A stretch of DNA of 64,000 nucleotides from positions 5,270,001-5,334,000 of the forward strand of contig NZ_CP053661.1 in NCBI RefSeq assembly GCF_013177315.1. The letters run 5' to 3'. The stretch is from Thermoleptolyngbya sichuanensis A183 (lineage in GTDB: Bacteria > Cyanobacteriota > Cyanobacteriia > Elainellales > Elainellaceae). Position 1 is the stretch's first letter, and each line of letters starts with the position of its first letter. Below the pieces are notes generated by a model. That model did no database searches. It was not told where the DNA came from and saw only the letters and a program-made list of their open reading frames with translations. Below, piece after piece: positions 1 through 8,210 of this stretch. Position numbers and translations under genes: made by a program.

Positions 1-119
1 CACAGGCATCTTGGGCGATCGCTCACTTAGCTTAAAAGCTGACAGAATCGGAGTGCTGACGGCTAACCTCGACGTTTTGCAGCAGTTGTACAGCAGCGGA
101 CGCTCATGCCTCAAATCAA

Positions 120-1394
120 TCAAATCAAATAGCCAATCGCCCACTGCCAGAGCGCGTAGCCCGTGCGGCTGAGGTGAATGCCGTCGGTGGTCAGGTCGCG
201 GCGCAAAATGCCCGAAGGCTCCTCGGCAAAGAAGCGCTGGAGATCAACATAGGCGACTTGTTGCTGGCGGGCGATCGCCTCCAGGTTTTGGTTTAGCGCA
301 AAGATTCGCTCTGGCGGCAGGGCAGGCAGCCGCGTCGGCAAGATGGAATAAATCCAAATGCGGGCCTGGGGGTGCGTCTGGCGGAGGTTTTGCATAATTT
401 GGCTAAGGTTATTCAACACCTCGGCATTGGACACGCCGCGCCGCAGGTCGTTGATACCGACCATCACATGAATATCTGCTGGGCGCGTGTCTTGAAACAG
501 CGACAGCCGCCGCAGCACGCCCGCCGTGGTGTCGCCCGAAATTCCCTGATTCAGCCAGAAGCGATCGCGGCTGAGTTGCTCTACGGGAAACCACTGGCTA
601 ATGGAATCGCCCACCAGCACCGACAGTCGGTTGTTGCCCTGGCCTGCGGCCATCGCCCGCGCTTCGTAGCCCAGCAGAGTGACCCACTGTTCATAGGTTG
701 GCTGTTCGGTCGCGTTGATCCACTGCTCTGCAAAACTGTCGGCCGCAATGCGCGTGTAGGTTCGCCCCTGCCGCAGCGCCGCCCACCGCTGCTGATACTG
801 CTGGGCCCCGCTTTGGGGACGGACGCGGCTAGTCGGCACAACGTCTGTCAGGACTGGGGCTGTCAGTGTTGGGGCTGTCAGCGTTGGCGCAGGCGCAGAG
901 GATGACGCAACGGCAACCTGTACGGGCGATCGCCCTGCTGTCATGCTCCGAACGGCGCTGGCTTGGGGTGGGCGGGCTTGAGACCCATCGCTCTGGGAAG
1001 CAGCGTTCTGAGCAGTGGTTTGCAGCGTGTTGAACCTGGGCGCTGGGGTGGAAGGCTGTGCGGTAACAGGCTGTGCAGTAACAGGCTGCGCCTGGGCTGT
1101 CCGCTGGAGCCGGGGCAGGCGCGAGATTCGGAGCGATCGCCGTCTGCCCGTCCAGGCTCCCCCCGTTTCAGCAGTCCGCAGGTTTTCCGCCGAGGCCCGC
1201 TGCGAAGGCTGGCTAAATTCTGGCTGCACCACCTGATCTGTCGCAGCCTGCACGGGAACAACAGCGGCTTTTGCGTCGGGCACTCCTGCCGCATCGGCAG
1301 GCGGTGGCAGCACGGGCAGCAGGTTTGCAGTGGGCAGCGATCCCGCATTTGCTCGACTCAGTAGCCCTGCCGCCAGCAACAGCAACTCACTCAT
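120..1394 (-). CDS. SGNH/GDSL-family hydrolase with long low-complexity N-terminus
   Basis: A 424-aa protein whose C-terminal part (from about residue 255) is an SGNH/GDSL esterase or lipase domain. Block I reads LVGDSIS with the nucleophile near Ser264, block III is GIND, and block V is DGIHL with Asp404 and His407. The first 250 residues hold a hydrophobic start (LLLLAAGLL) that could be a signal or anchor, then a Pro/Thr/Ala-rich linker with short repeats (AQPVT, LTAPT). The family deacylates lipids, polysaccharides or peptidoglycan-linked acyl groups. The linker suggests an extracytoplasmic location, but the substrate cannot be read from sequence. The gene stands alone downstream of serS on the same strand, with a tandem-repeat block between them. 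Confidence 0.88.
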   Translation of the reverse strand: MSELLLLAAGLLSRANAGSLPTANLLPVLPPPADAAGVPDAKAAVVPVQAATDQVVQPEFSQPSQRASAENLRTAETGGAWTGRRRSLRISRLPRLQRTAQAQPVTAQPVTAQPSTPAPRFNTLQTTAQNAASQSDGSQARPPQASAVRSMTAGRSPVQVAVASSSAPAPTLTAPTLTAPVLTDVVPTSRVRPQSGAQQYQQRWAALRQGRTYTRIAADSFAEQWINATEQPTYEQWVTLLGYEARAMAAGQGNNRLSVLVGDSISQWFPVEQLSRDRFWLNQGISGDTTAGVLRRLSLFQDTRPADIHVMVGINDLRRGVSNAEVLNNLSQIMQNLRQTHPQARIWIYSILPTRLPALPPERIFALNQNLEAIARQQQVAYVDLQRFFAEEPSGILRRDLTTDGIHLSRTGYALWQWAIGYLI

Positions 1395-1455
1395 GGCTCA
1401 ATCATCCTGCACAGTACCTTTTTCCTACTTGCAGGCGATCGCCCGCCCATCAGGA

Positions 1456-1573
1456 GAATTTAGCCAGAGTTTAGCCACAAGTTGACTGCAAATCTGAAGA
1501 ATTTAGCCACAAGTTGACTGCAAATCTGAAGAATTTAGCCAGAGCTTAGCCACAAGTTGACTGCAAATCTGAA
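1456..1573. repeat. tandem repeat, three units of 43/32/43 bp
   Basis: Three head-to-tail copies at 1456-1498, 1499-1530 and 1531-1573 end in the same 25 bp (TTAGCCACAAGTTGACTGCA followed by AATCT). The middle copy lacks an 11-bp internal duplication (GAGTTTAGCCA-like) present in the outer two. The block sits in the spacer upstream of the GDSL-hydrolase start. It has no spacers of unrelated sequence, so it is not a CRISPR. Confidence 0.9.
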
Positions 1574-1698
1574 ACTCCAGCCTGAAAAATCTCCAGTCCT
1601 GAGTTTCCAGCACTGAGTTCCCAGCCCCGATTGCCCAGAGCCAGAGATCAGGGCTGATGTAGGACTGATATAGGGCTGATATAGGGCAGCGATTTGCG

Positions 1699-3000
<1,302 letters not shown>

Positions 3001-3064
3001 TTACTTGCTGTGGCATTTCACAGGATACAAGGATTGTGGGAGCAGCGTCACGGGGGGACAGCGT

Positions 3065-3214
3065 GTGGGGGCGATCGCCCTCACGCAAGAGCAACTCCAG
3101 CAAGTGCAGCAGCAAGCCGAAGCCGAACGCGAACGAGCTGAGTCGAAACGCGAACGGGCCGAAAAACTGGCAGAGCGCCTACGATCACTCGGCATTGACC
3201 CCAATGCTCTCTAG
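3065..3214 (+). pseudogene. C-terminal remnant of a Uma2-family (DUF820) protein
   Basis: The last 45 codons read as a Glu/Arg/Ala-rich helix (QQQAEAERERAESKRERAEK) ending in LAERLRSLGIDPNAL. This is the typical C-terminal tail of many cyanobacterial Uma2-family putative endonucleases. No Uma2 catalytic domain precedes it; the frame upstream runs into the serS promoter region. I read it as the surviving 3' end of a deleted gene. An intact but tail-less Uma2 gene lies at 7617-8177. A short expressed peptide cannot be excluded. Confidence 0.6.
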
Positions 3215-3270
3215 CCTTCAGTCTTCAGTTTTCCATCTTCAATCTTCCATCTTCCGTCTTCCATCTTCAG
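3214..3270. repeat. CTTCCAT-type simple repeat
   Basis: A pyrimidine-rich stretch made of degenerate copies of TTCCATCTTC and TTCAATC between the Uma2 remnant and the end of the nucleotidyltransferase gene. It would read as a purine-rich tract at the 3' end of the minus-strand transcript. Confidence 0.6.
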
Positions 3271-3272
3271 CA

Positions 3273-4037
3273 CTATCCCTCCGGCGGCGTAAGTTGCCGA
3301 ATCGCCCGTGCCAAGTCGTCTGGCGTGCCGACATCCAGATAGGAGCCGTCGGGAAAGGCTTCTGCTTCCACTCGCAACCCCGCATTGATTCCAGCCTGGA
3401 TTACATCGCCGATGGGAACTTCTGTTTCGGGAATGGGGCCGCTGGCGAACTCGTGCAAAAACTCGGTAAAGCGGGGCGACCAAACGGCGATCGCCCACAT
3501 ATAGGTCAAGTCTGTCTGCTGGGGTTTTTCAACAATTTGCTGCACACGCCCGATTTCATCAAACTGCACCATGCCCGCTTTGCGAAAGTTTTTGGTCGGA
3601 AATAGCCCCAGCACCACATCCGCGCCCCCTCGCGCCAGCCGCTCTAGCAGTGCGGCGTAGGCGTTTTCCGGCTGAAACAGGATGTCGGGAAACCCAATCG
3701 CCACGGTTGCCCCCTGCAAAAACGGGTAAGCCTGATCCAGCGTGTAGGGCACGCCGTAGGGCACATGCACCGTCAGATAGCCCAGACGCATCTGCACCAG
3801 TGCGCCGTCGCCATAGTAGGCGGGAATATCCCACTTGCCCGGCCGCAAGATAAAAAAGGCTTTGGCAATCCCCGCCCGCTGCATTTTCTCCAGCAGATAG
3901 TGGCTGACGACTTTGGGAACAGTGCGCCCATCGGCACTTGTGCGAAAGCCCAAAGGGTAAAGCTCTTTACTCATCGGCAGGGGCGAAAGCCGGGTCGCCT
4001 GTCCGCCAGCAGGCAGCAATCCGATGACATTGGACAT
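3273..4037 (-). CDS. sugar nucleotidyltransferase family protein
   Basis: A 254-aa protein of the nucleotidyltransferase (NTP_transferase) fold related to glucose-1-phosphate thymidylyl/uridylyltransferases. The N-terminus has the pyrophosphorylase signature LLPAGGQATRLSPLPMSKEL, where the usual G-x-G-T-R-x-x-P-x-T is modified (GGQATRLSPLP), then the conserved Lys. GFPDILFQP matches the metal-binding Asp region, and VEKPQQ and a C-terminal YLDVGTPDDL match sugar-binding parts of the family. It would activate a sugar phosphate with NTP for cell-surface polysaccharide synthesis. The exact sugar and base cannot be decided. It stands alone. Confidence 0.85.
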   Translation of the reverse strand: MSNVIGLLPAGGQATRLSPLPMSKELYPLGFRTSADGRTVPKVVSHYLLEKMQRAGIAKAFFILRPGKWDIPAYYGDGALVQMRLGYLTVHVPYGVPYTLDQAYPFLQGATVAIGFPDILFQPENAYAALLERLARGGADVVLGLFPTKNFRKAGMVQFDEIGRVQQIVEKPQQTDLTYMWAIAVWSPRFTEFLHEFASGPIPETEVPIGDVIQAGINAGLRVEAEAFPDGSYLDVGTPDDLARAIRQLTPPEG

Positions 4038-4538
4038 ACGAATTCATGGAATTCATCGAACTCATCACAGTACGGCAAGCCAGAGTAAGGCAAGTCAGAA
4101 ACAGGATGGACTGAGCGCAGAAACCTCCTGTGTAAGGATACTGAGCTTTTTCAGTGCTTTTTCCAGTCCGCAGAAATGTCATGAAATTTTTATGAGATTT
4201 TTATATTTCCTTTAAGTTTCTGGGAAAGCTAAAAGCAGCTTTTTGCCAAAACGCTTGATTTGGCACGCCTTTGACAGCCCTCGAAACCGGATGCGAAACT
4301 TGGGCGATCGCCCCTCATAGAGCGCTGAACCAGGTGTTTGATTCCGCATTTTCCGCAGCGATTTAGGAGCGAAATGGCACGATACACCGCCGATGGACAT
4401 CCAGATTCGGGTTTTGCGACTTGCAGGCCGAATTCAGTCCAGCGGTTGAACGCTGGAACCATTGGGTGATGCCATCGGGGGATGGCGAAACCTTTGTAAA
4501 TTTATGACCCTAAATGTAGTTACTTTTGTTGAGTTTCC
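4038..4538. other. gene-free spacer
   Basis: About 500 bp between divergently arranged genes. I see one HIP1 site and short AT-rich runs near 4190-4215 (TTTTTATGAGATTTTTATAT), but no convincing gene or hairpin. It presumably holds the promoters of the nucleotidyltransferase and the 68-aa protein. Confidence 0.6.
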
Positions 4539-4745
4539 ATGAAGACGCAAGCAGGGTTCTCCACAGAACATGGGATTGGGGATGTTGCCAACCGGATTGT
4601 GGCGACGGGCAAAATCACCCGTGAAGACGAGCAAATGCTGCATCAGGTGATGATGTCGGATCTGTATCTGGGCATGGAAGATCTCCGTCATATCCGCATC
4701 GTGCTGGATCGCCTGCAAATGGGCTTGCTCCGGGTCGCCGATTAA
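4539..4745 (+). CDS. small conserved cyanobacterial-type protein, function unknown
   Basis: A 68-aa soluble, mainly helical protein starting MKTQAGFSTEHGIGDVANRI and containing KITREDEQMLHQVMMSDL and HIRIVLDRLQMGLLRV. No transmembrane segment or catalytic motif is seen. Its even composition, clean ATG start and lack of frame breaks support a real gene. I recall similar short proteins in cyanobacterial genomes but assign no function. It is followed by a repeat-rich region with a terminator-like hairpin. Confidence 0.68.
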   Translation: MKTQAGFSTEHGIGDVANRIVATGKITREDEQMLHQVMMSDLYLGMEDLRHIRIVLDRLQMGLLRVAD

Positions 4746-4810
4746 AAGTCGACCAGCGAGTAGAGGATACGCACAGCAGGTGATCTACAGATGCGCTAAG
4801 AGAGATGAGC

Positions 4811-5049
4811 TAGGAGATCACACGCTTGAACTGGAGGGTCGGAGGCTCCCAGACATCGTACAGAGAGTCTTCCAGACCCAGTTTTAAAACCCTTTGATCC
4901 CCCCTAGCCCCCCTTAACAAGGGGGGAACCGAACCGAGCCACTCCGGAAGTCCCCCTTTTTAAGGAGGGGGATCGACTCAGAGCAATCAATGACCTAAAA
5001 AGCTTTAAAACAGGGCCTAGGAGATCACAAGCTTGAACTAGAGGGTCGG
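4811..5049. repeat. 32-bp direct repeats flanking a palindromic element
   Basis: TAGGAGATCACACGCTTGAA at 4811 recurs with two mismatches over 32 bp at 5018 (4811-4842 and 5018-5049). The copies bracket a palindromic repeat at 4897-4973. This could be a local duplication split by insertion, or one mobile unit with long direct ends. Confidence 0.75.
4897..4973. repeat. cyanobacterial palindromic C/G-run repeat
   Basis: The element opens with GATCCCCCCTAGCC and closes with GGGGGATC. It contains two hairpins: CCCCCCTTAACAAGGGGGG (4908-4926) and TCCCCCTTTTTAAGGAGGGGGA (4951-4972). This design is a common intergenic repeat in cyanobacteria. It may act as a transcript 3'-end structure or a non-autonomous mobile element. 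Confidence 0.85.
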
Positions 5050-5080
5050 GGGTGAGTCACAACTCCGACCCTCTTTCAAT
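5040..5080 (+). terminator. terminator-like hairpin
   Basis: GAGGGTCGG and CCGACCCTC form a 9-bp GC-rich stem around a loop of about 15 nt, followed by TTTCAAT. It could end transcription from the 68-aa gene; the poly-U tract is short. Confidence 0.55.
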
Positions 5081-5339
5081 GAGGTTCCTGTAGGTCACGA
5101 GCGCAATTCTGCAACCAGTCGTGTTTTGTAGCCTTGCTTTTGAGATGGCGATCGCCCCCTCCGTGCAATCCCAAAGCAGTGCAATCCCAAAGCAGAAATC
5201 CCTCTCAGACAGGGTAAATTCATGTTTTGCCCTGATAACGACAGGATGTTAGCTCAGATGGAGGGGTGGGCATTCTCAAGTAGCGCTCTTGAAGATTGCT
5301 TCAAACTTCGCCTCTCACCTGACCCAATCATCCAAACGT

Positions 5340-6686
5340 ATGACCAACCTGATGCATACGCTTTTCGGTTCGCAGGGCTATATTCCCCACGGGCACTGTT
5401 ATCTGTGGCAACCCTGGCTGGTGTGGTTACATGTTGCGTCGAATGCGGCGATCGCCCTAGCTTATTTCTCGATTCCCGCCTTGCTCCTTTACTTCATCGC
5501 CAAGCGCAGAGATGTTCCGTTTAACTGGATGTTTGTGTTGTTTGGAGCGTTCATCATCGCTTGCGGCATAGGACATCTGATGGATATCTGGACGATTTGG
5601 CATCCAAACTACTGGCTGTCGGGTGTGGTGAAAGCGTTCACGGCTATCATTTCGATTTATACGGCGATAGAGCTAGTGCCGCTGATTCCTCAGGCGTTGG
5701 CGCTGCCCAGTCCAGCCAAGCTAGAAGCGGCGAATCGAGAGCTAGAACGGGCGCTGCGAGAGCTTCAGAGTACCCAGTCGCGCCTCATCCAGGCGGAAAA
5801 GCTTTCTAACCTCGGACAGCTTGTGTCGGGCATTGCTCACGAAATCAACAATCCCGTTAATTTTATCTACGGCAACATCAATCACGTCAGCAGCTATACG
5901 CAGGAATTGCTCAATTTGCTGGCGCTGTATCGAGAAACGGTTCCCCAACCTGCGCCCGCTGTGGCAGAGGTCTTAGCCGAGAGCGATCTGGAGTTTATCG
6001 AGGGCGACCTGCCCAAGACCCTTTCCTCGATGCAGATTGGCGCAGACCGGATTCGCCAGATTGTGCTGTCGCTGCGGAACTTTTCTCGCGTAGACGAAGC
6101 GGAAATGAAGCCCGTGAATCTTCACGACGGCATCGACAGTACGCTGATGATCTTGCAGCATCGCCTCAAACCAAAGGGCGATCGCCCCTGCATTCAGGTG
6201 GTGCGCGAGTATGGCGATCTGCCCAAAGTGGAATGCTATGCGGGACAGCTCAATCAAGTGTTTATGAACATCTTGAGCAACGCAATCGACGCGCTAGAAG
6301 AAGTCTATGAGACTCATCAAGCCAATCAATCAAGCACGCTAGAGCGAACGCTTCAAGACAAAGCACCTGTCATCAAGATCTGCACACGCCTGATTGAACC
6401 GGACAATGCTGCGAAGCAGGTTGAAATCTGCATTGCGGACAATGGCCCCGGCATTCCCAAAGCGGTGCAAGCCCAAATTTATGAAGCGTTTTATACCACC
6501 AAGCCACTCGGCAAAGGAACCGGACTGGGGTTGGCCATTAGCCATCAAATCGTCACAGAAAAACATCGTGGGCAACTGATTTGCCAGTCCGACACAGGGC
6601 AGGGCACAACTTTCTTAATTCAGATTCCGCTAAGACAGTCATTCGTTGCCCCAGAGTCAACGCGCACCGCAGCGAGAAATCCCTAA
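5340..6686 (+). CDS. ethylene-receptor-like sensor histidine kinase
   Basis: A 448-aa membrane sensor. Residues 26-120 form three transmembrane helices matching the ethylene-binding domain of plant ETR1 and cyanobacterial Etr1 proteins: IALAYFSIP in helix 1 and CGIGHLMDIW in helix 2, with Cys75 and His79 at the places of the copper ligands Cys65 and His69. A coiled coil (125-155) leads straight into a kinase core with phospho-acceptor His167 (SGIAHEINNP), N box (FMNILSNAIDAL), DNGPGIP and GTGLGLAIS. There is no GAF/phytochrome or receiver domain. The residue at the position of ETR1 Asp25 is Asn35. I chose the ATG at 5340 because the family starts close to the PHGHCYLW segment; a TTG 51 bp upstream is in frame. 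No response regulator is adjacent; dapB follows 42 bp downstream. Ligand binding is inferred. Confidence 0.9.
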   Translation: MTNLMHTLFGSQGYIPHGHCYLWQPWLVWLHVASNAAIALAYFSIPALLLYFIAKRRDVPFNWMFVLFGAFIIACGIGHLMDIWTIWHPNYWLSGVVKAFTAIISIYTAIELVPLIPQALALPSPAKLEAANRELERALRELQSTQSRLIQAEKLSNLGQLVSGIAHEINNPVNFIYGNINHVSSYTQELLNLLALYRETVPQPAPAVAEVLAESDLEFIEGDLPKTLSSMQIGADRIRQIVLSLRNFSRVDEAEMKPVNLHDGIDSTLMILQHRLKPKGDRPCIQVVREYGDLPKVECYAGQLNQVFMNILSNAIDALEEVYETHQANQSSTLERTLQDKAPVIKICTRLIEPDNAAKQVEICIADNGPGIPKAVQAQIYEAFYTTKPLGKGTGLGLAISHQIVTEKHRGQLICQSDTGQGTTFLIQIPLRQSFVAPESTRTAARNP

Positions 6687-6728
6687 CCGCTATACAATGC
6701 CAAATGTTGAGCAGAGAACCGTTTGGCT

Positions 6729-7568
6729 ATGACGCAGGCTCCGATGACACAGGCTCCGATTCCGGTCGTGGTAAATGGCGCGACGGGCAAGATGGGGCGC
6801 GAAACCATCAAGGCGATCGCCGCTAGCAAAGACATGACCCTGGTGGGGGCGCTGGCCCGCAACCCAGACCGGATTGGGCAGGACGTGGGCGAGGTGGCAG
6901 GCTGCGGCCCGCTGGAGGTGCCAATTCTCAACGACATGCAGGGGACGCTGGCACTGGCATCGCAGGAAAAGCAGCCCGCTGTGATGGTGGATTTTACCCA
7001 TCCTGATGTGGTGTACGAAAATGCGCGGGCGGCGATCGCCTACGGGGTGCGTCCGGTAATTGGCACGACGGGGCTGAGCGTGGAGCAACTTAACGATCTG
7101 GCAGACTTTGCCGACAAAGCCAGCATCGGCTGTCTGGTGATTCCCAATTTCTCGATTGGGGTGGTGCTGATGCAGCAGGCGGCCGTGCAGGCATCGCGCT
7201 ATTTCGACCATGTGGAAATTATCGAGCTGCATCACAACCAAAAAGCCGACGCGCCCAGCGGCACAGCGATTCAAACGGCGCAGCTTTTAGCAGAATTTGG
7301 CAAAGCCTTCAATCCGCCAACTGTTGATGAAACCGAGAAACTGCCCGGCGCACGCGGCAGTCAAACCGAAGACGGCATCCGCATCCACAGCGTCCGGCTC
7401 CCCGGTTTAATTGCCCATCAAGAAGTCATCTTTGGCGCACCCGGCCAGCTTTATACCCTGCGCCACGACACGAGCGATCGCGCGTCCTATATGCCCGGTG
7501 TGCTGCTCTGTATCCGCAAGGTGCTGGAGTTGAAGTCACTGGTCTATGGGCTGGAAAAGGTGTTGTAG
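6729..7568 (+). CDS. dapB: 4-hydroxy-tetrahydrodipicolinate reductase
   Basis: A 279-aa cytoplasmic enzyme reducing HTPA with NAD(P)H in the diaminopimelate/lysine pathway, which supplies peptidoglycan. The dinucleotide site is [13 protein letters not shown], followed by [18 protein letters not shown] and the substrate-binding [18 protein letters not shown] with the catalytic His and Lys. The C-terminus is complete. I use the ATG at 6729 rather than the TTG two codons before it. It follows the histidine kinase by 42 bp on the same strand and may be co-transcribed, though the functions are unrelated. Confidence 0.96.
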   Translation: MTQAPMTQAPIPVVVNGATGKMGRETIKAIAASKDMTLVGALARNPDRIGQDVGEVAGCGPLEVPILNDMQGTLALASQEKQPAVMVDFTHPDVVYENARAAIAYGVRPVIGTTGLSVEQLNDLADFADKASIGCLVIPNFSIGVVLMQQAAVQASRYFDHVEIIELHHNQKADAPSGTAIQTAQLLAEFGKAFNPPTVDETEKLPGARGSQTEDGIRIHSVRLPGLIAHQEVIFGAPGQLYTLRHDTSDRASYMPGVLLCIRKVLELKSLVYGLEKVL

Positions 7569-7616
7569 CAAGGCAAAGGGCGATCGCATTGGGTCATATT
7601 AGCAAAATCGGCACCG

Positions 7617-8177
7617 CTACGGTTCCTCGTCAAACACGGGCGACCAGAGTTCGGCGATCGCCACCGACCATCCCGGCAGCAAATCTGGCAGCGTCAGCAC
7701 ATCTCCATTCCGCAGGATTATCGGCTCCTTGCCAGACTGAAACACCCTCACCGTCGAGTCTTCAGGGTTAATCAAAATTCCAACCTGCGTTCCCTGGGCC
7801 AAAAAATTTGCAATCTTACGTTCCAACTCTTCCACCGTATCGCTGGGTGACTTGACCTCTACCATTAGGTCAGGGGCAACCGGGGCAAAGTTGCGCGGGG
7901 CACGGCGCAGTCGCTCAGCCCTGACAAACGACACATCCGGGGCGCGGGTGTTGGAATCGGGCAGCGTAAACCCAGCGCTAGAACCCGTCACCCGACCTAG
8001 GCGATTTGGCTCTACCCAATCTGCCAGACGACGACCAAACCGAAAGGCAACTTCATCCGACTCATAGCCCGACGGACTCATGACCGTAATCTTCCCGTCT
8101 ACAAGCTCCATCCGATAGTCACTGCCCAGTTTGGCTTGTAAGGCTTCTAGGTCTTTCACCGTCAGAGACATCGGCAA
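7617..8177 (-). CDS. Uma2-family (DUF820) putative restriction endonuclease
   Basis: A 186-aa protein with the Uma2 fold, a PD-(D/E)xK-like nuclease family greatly expanded in cyanobacteria. Visible family marks are YRMELVDGKITVMSPSGYES, the core PDVSFVRAERL and DLMVEVKSPSDTVEELERKI (E-V-K of the nuclease motif), then WLINP-type GILINPEDSTVRVFQ. It lacks the charged C-terminal tail seen in the remnant at 3065-3214. Function in vivo is not established. It converges with dapB and is 33 bp from mutS2. Confidence 0.9.
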   Translation of the reverse strand: MPMSLTVKDLEALQAKLGSDYRMELVDGKITVMSPSGYESDEVAFRFGRRLADWVEPNRLGRVTGSSAGFTLPDSNTRAPDVSFVRAERLRRAPRNFAPVAPDLMVEVKSPSDTVEELERKIANFLAQGTQVGILINPEDSTVRVFQSGKEPIILRNGDVLTLPDLLPGWSVAIAELWSPVFDEEP

Positions 8178-8210
8178 CTCCTTGGCGTTCAGTGAGTTCC
8201 AGGCTCGTCT

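Noticed and set aside
2-172. Open plus-strand frame at the left edge, possible end of an upstream gene
   Set aside because: It would overlap the end of the GDSL gene and shows no recognised C-terminus.
1456-1573. Possible CRISPR array
   Set aside because: The copies are directly adjacent with no unique spacers, and no cas gene is present.
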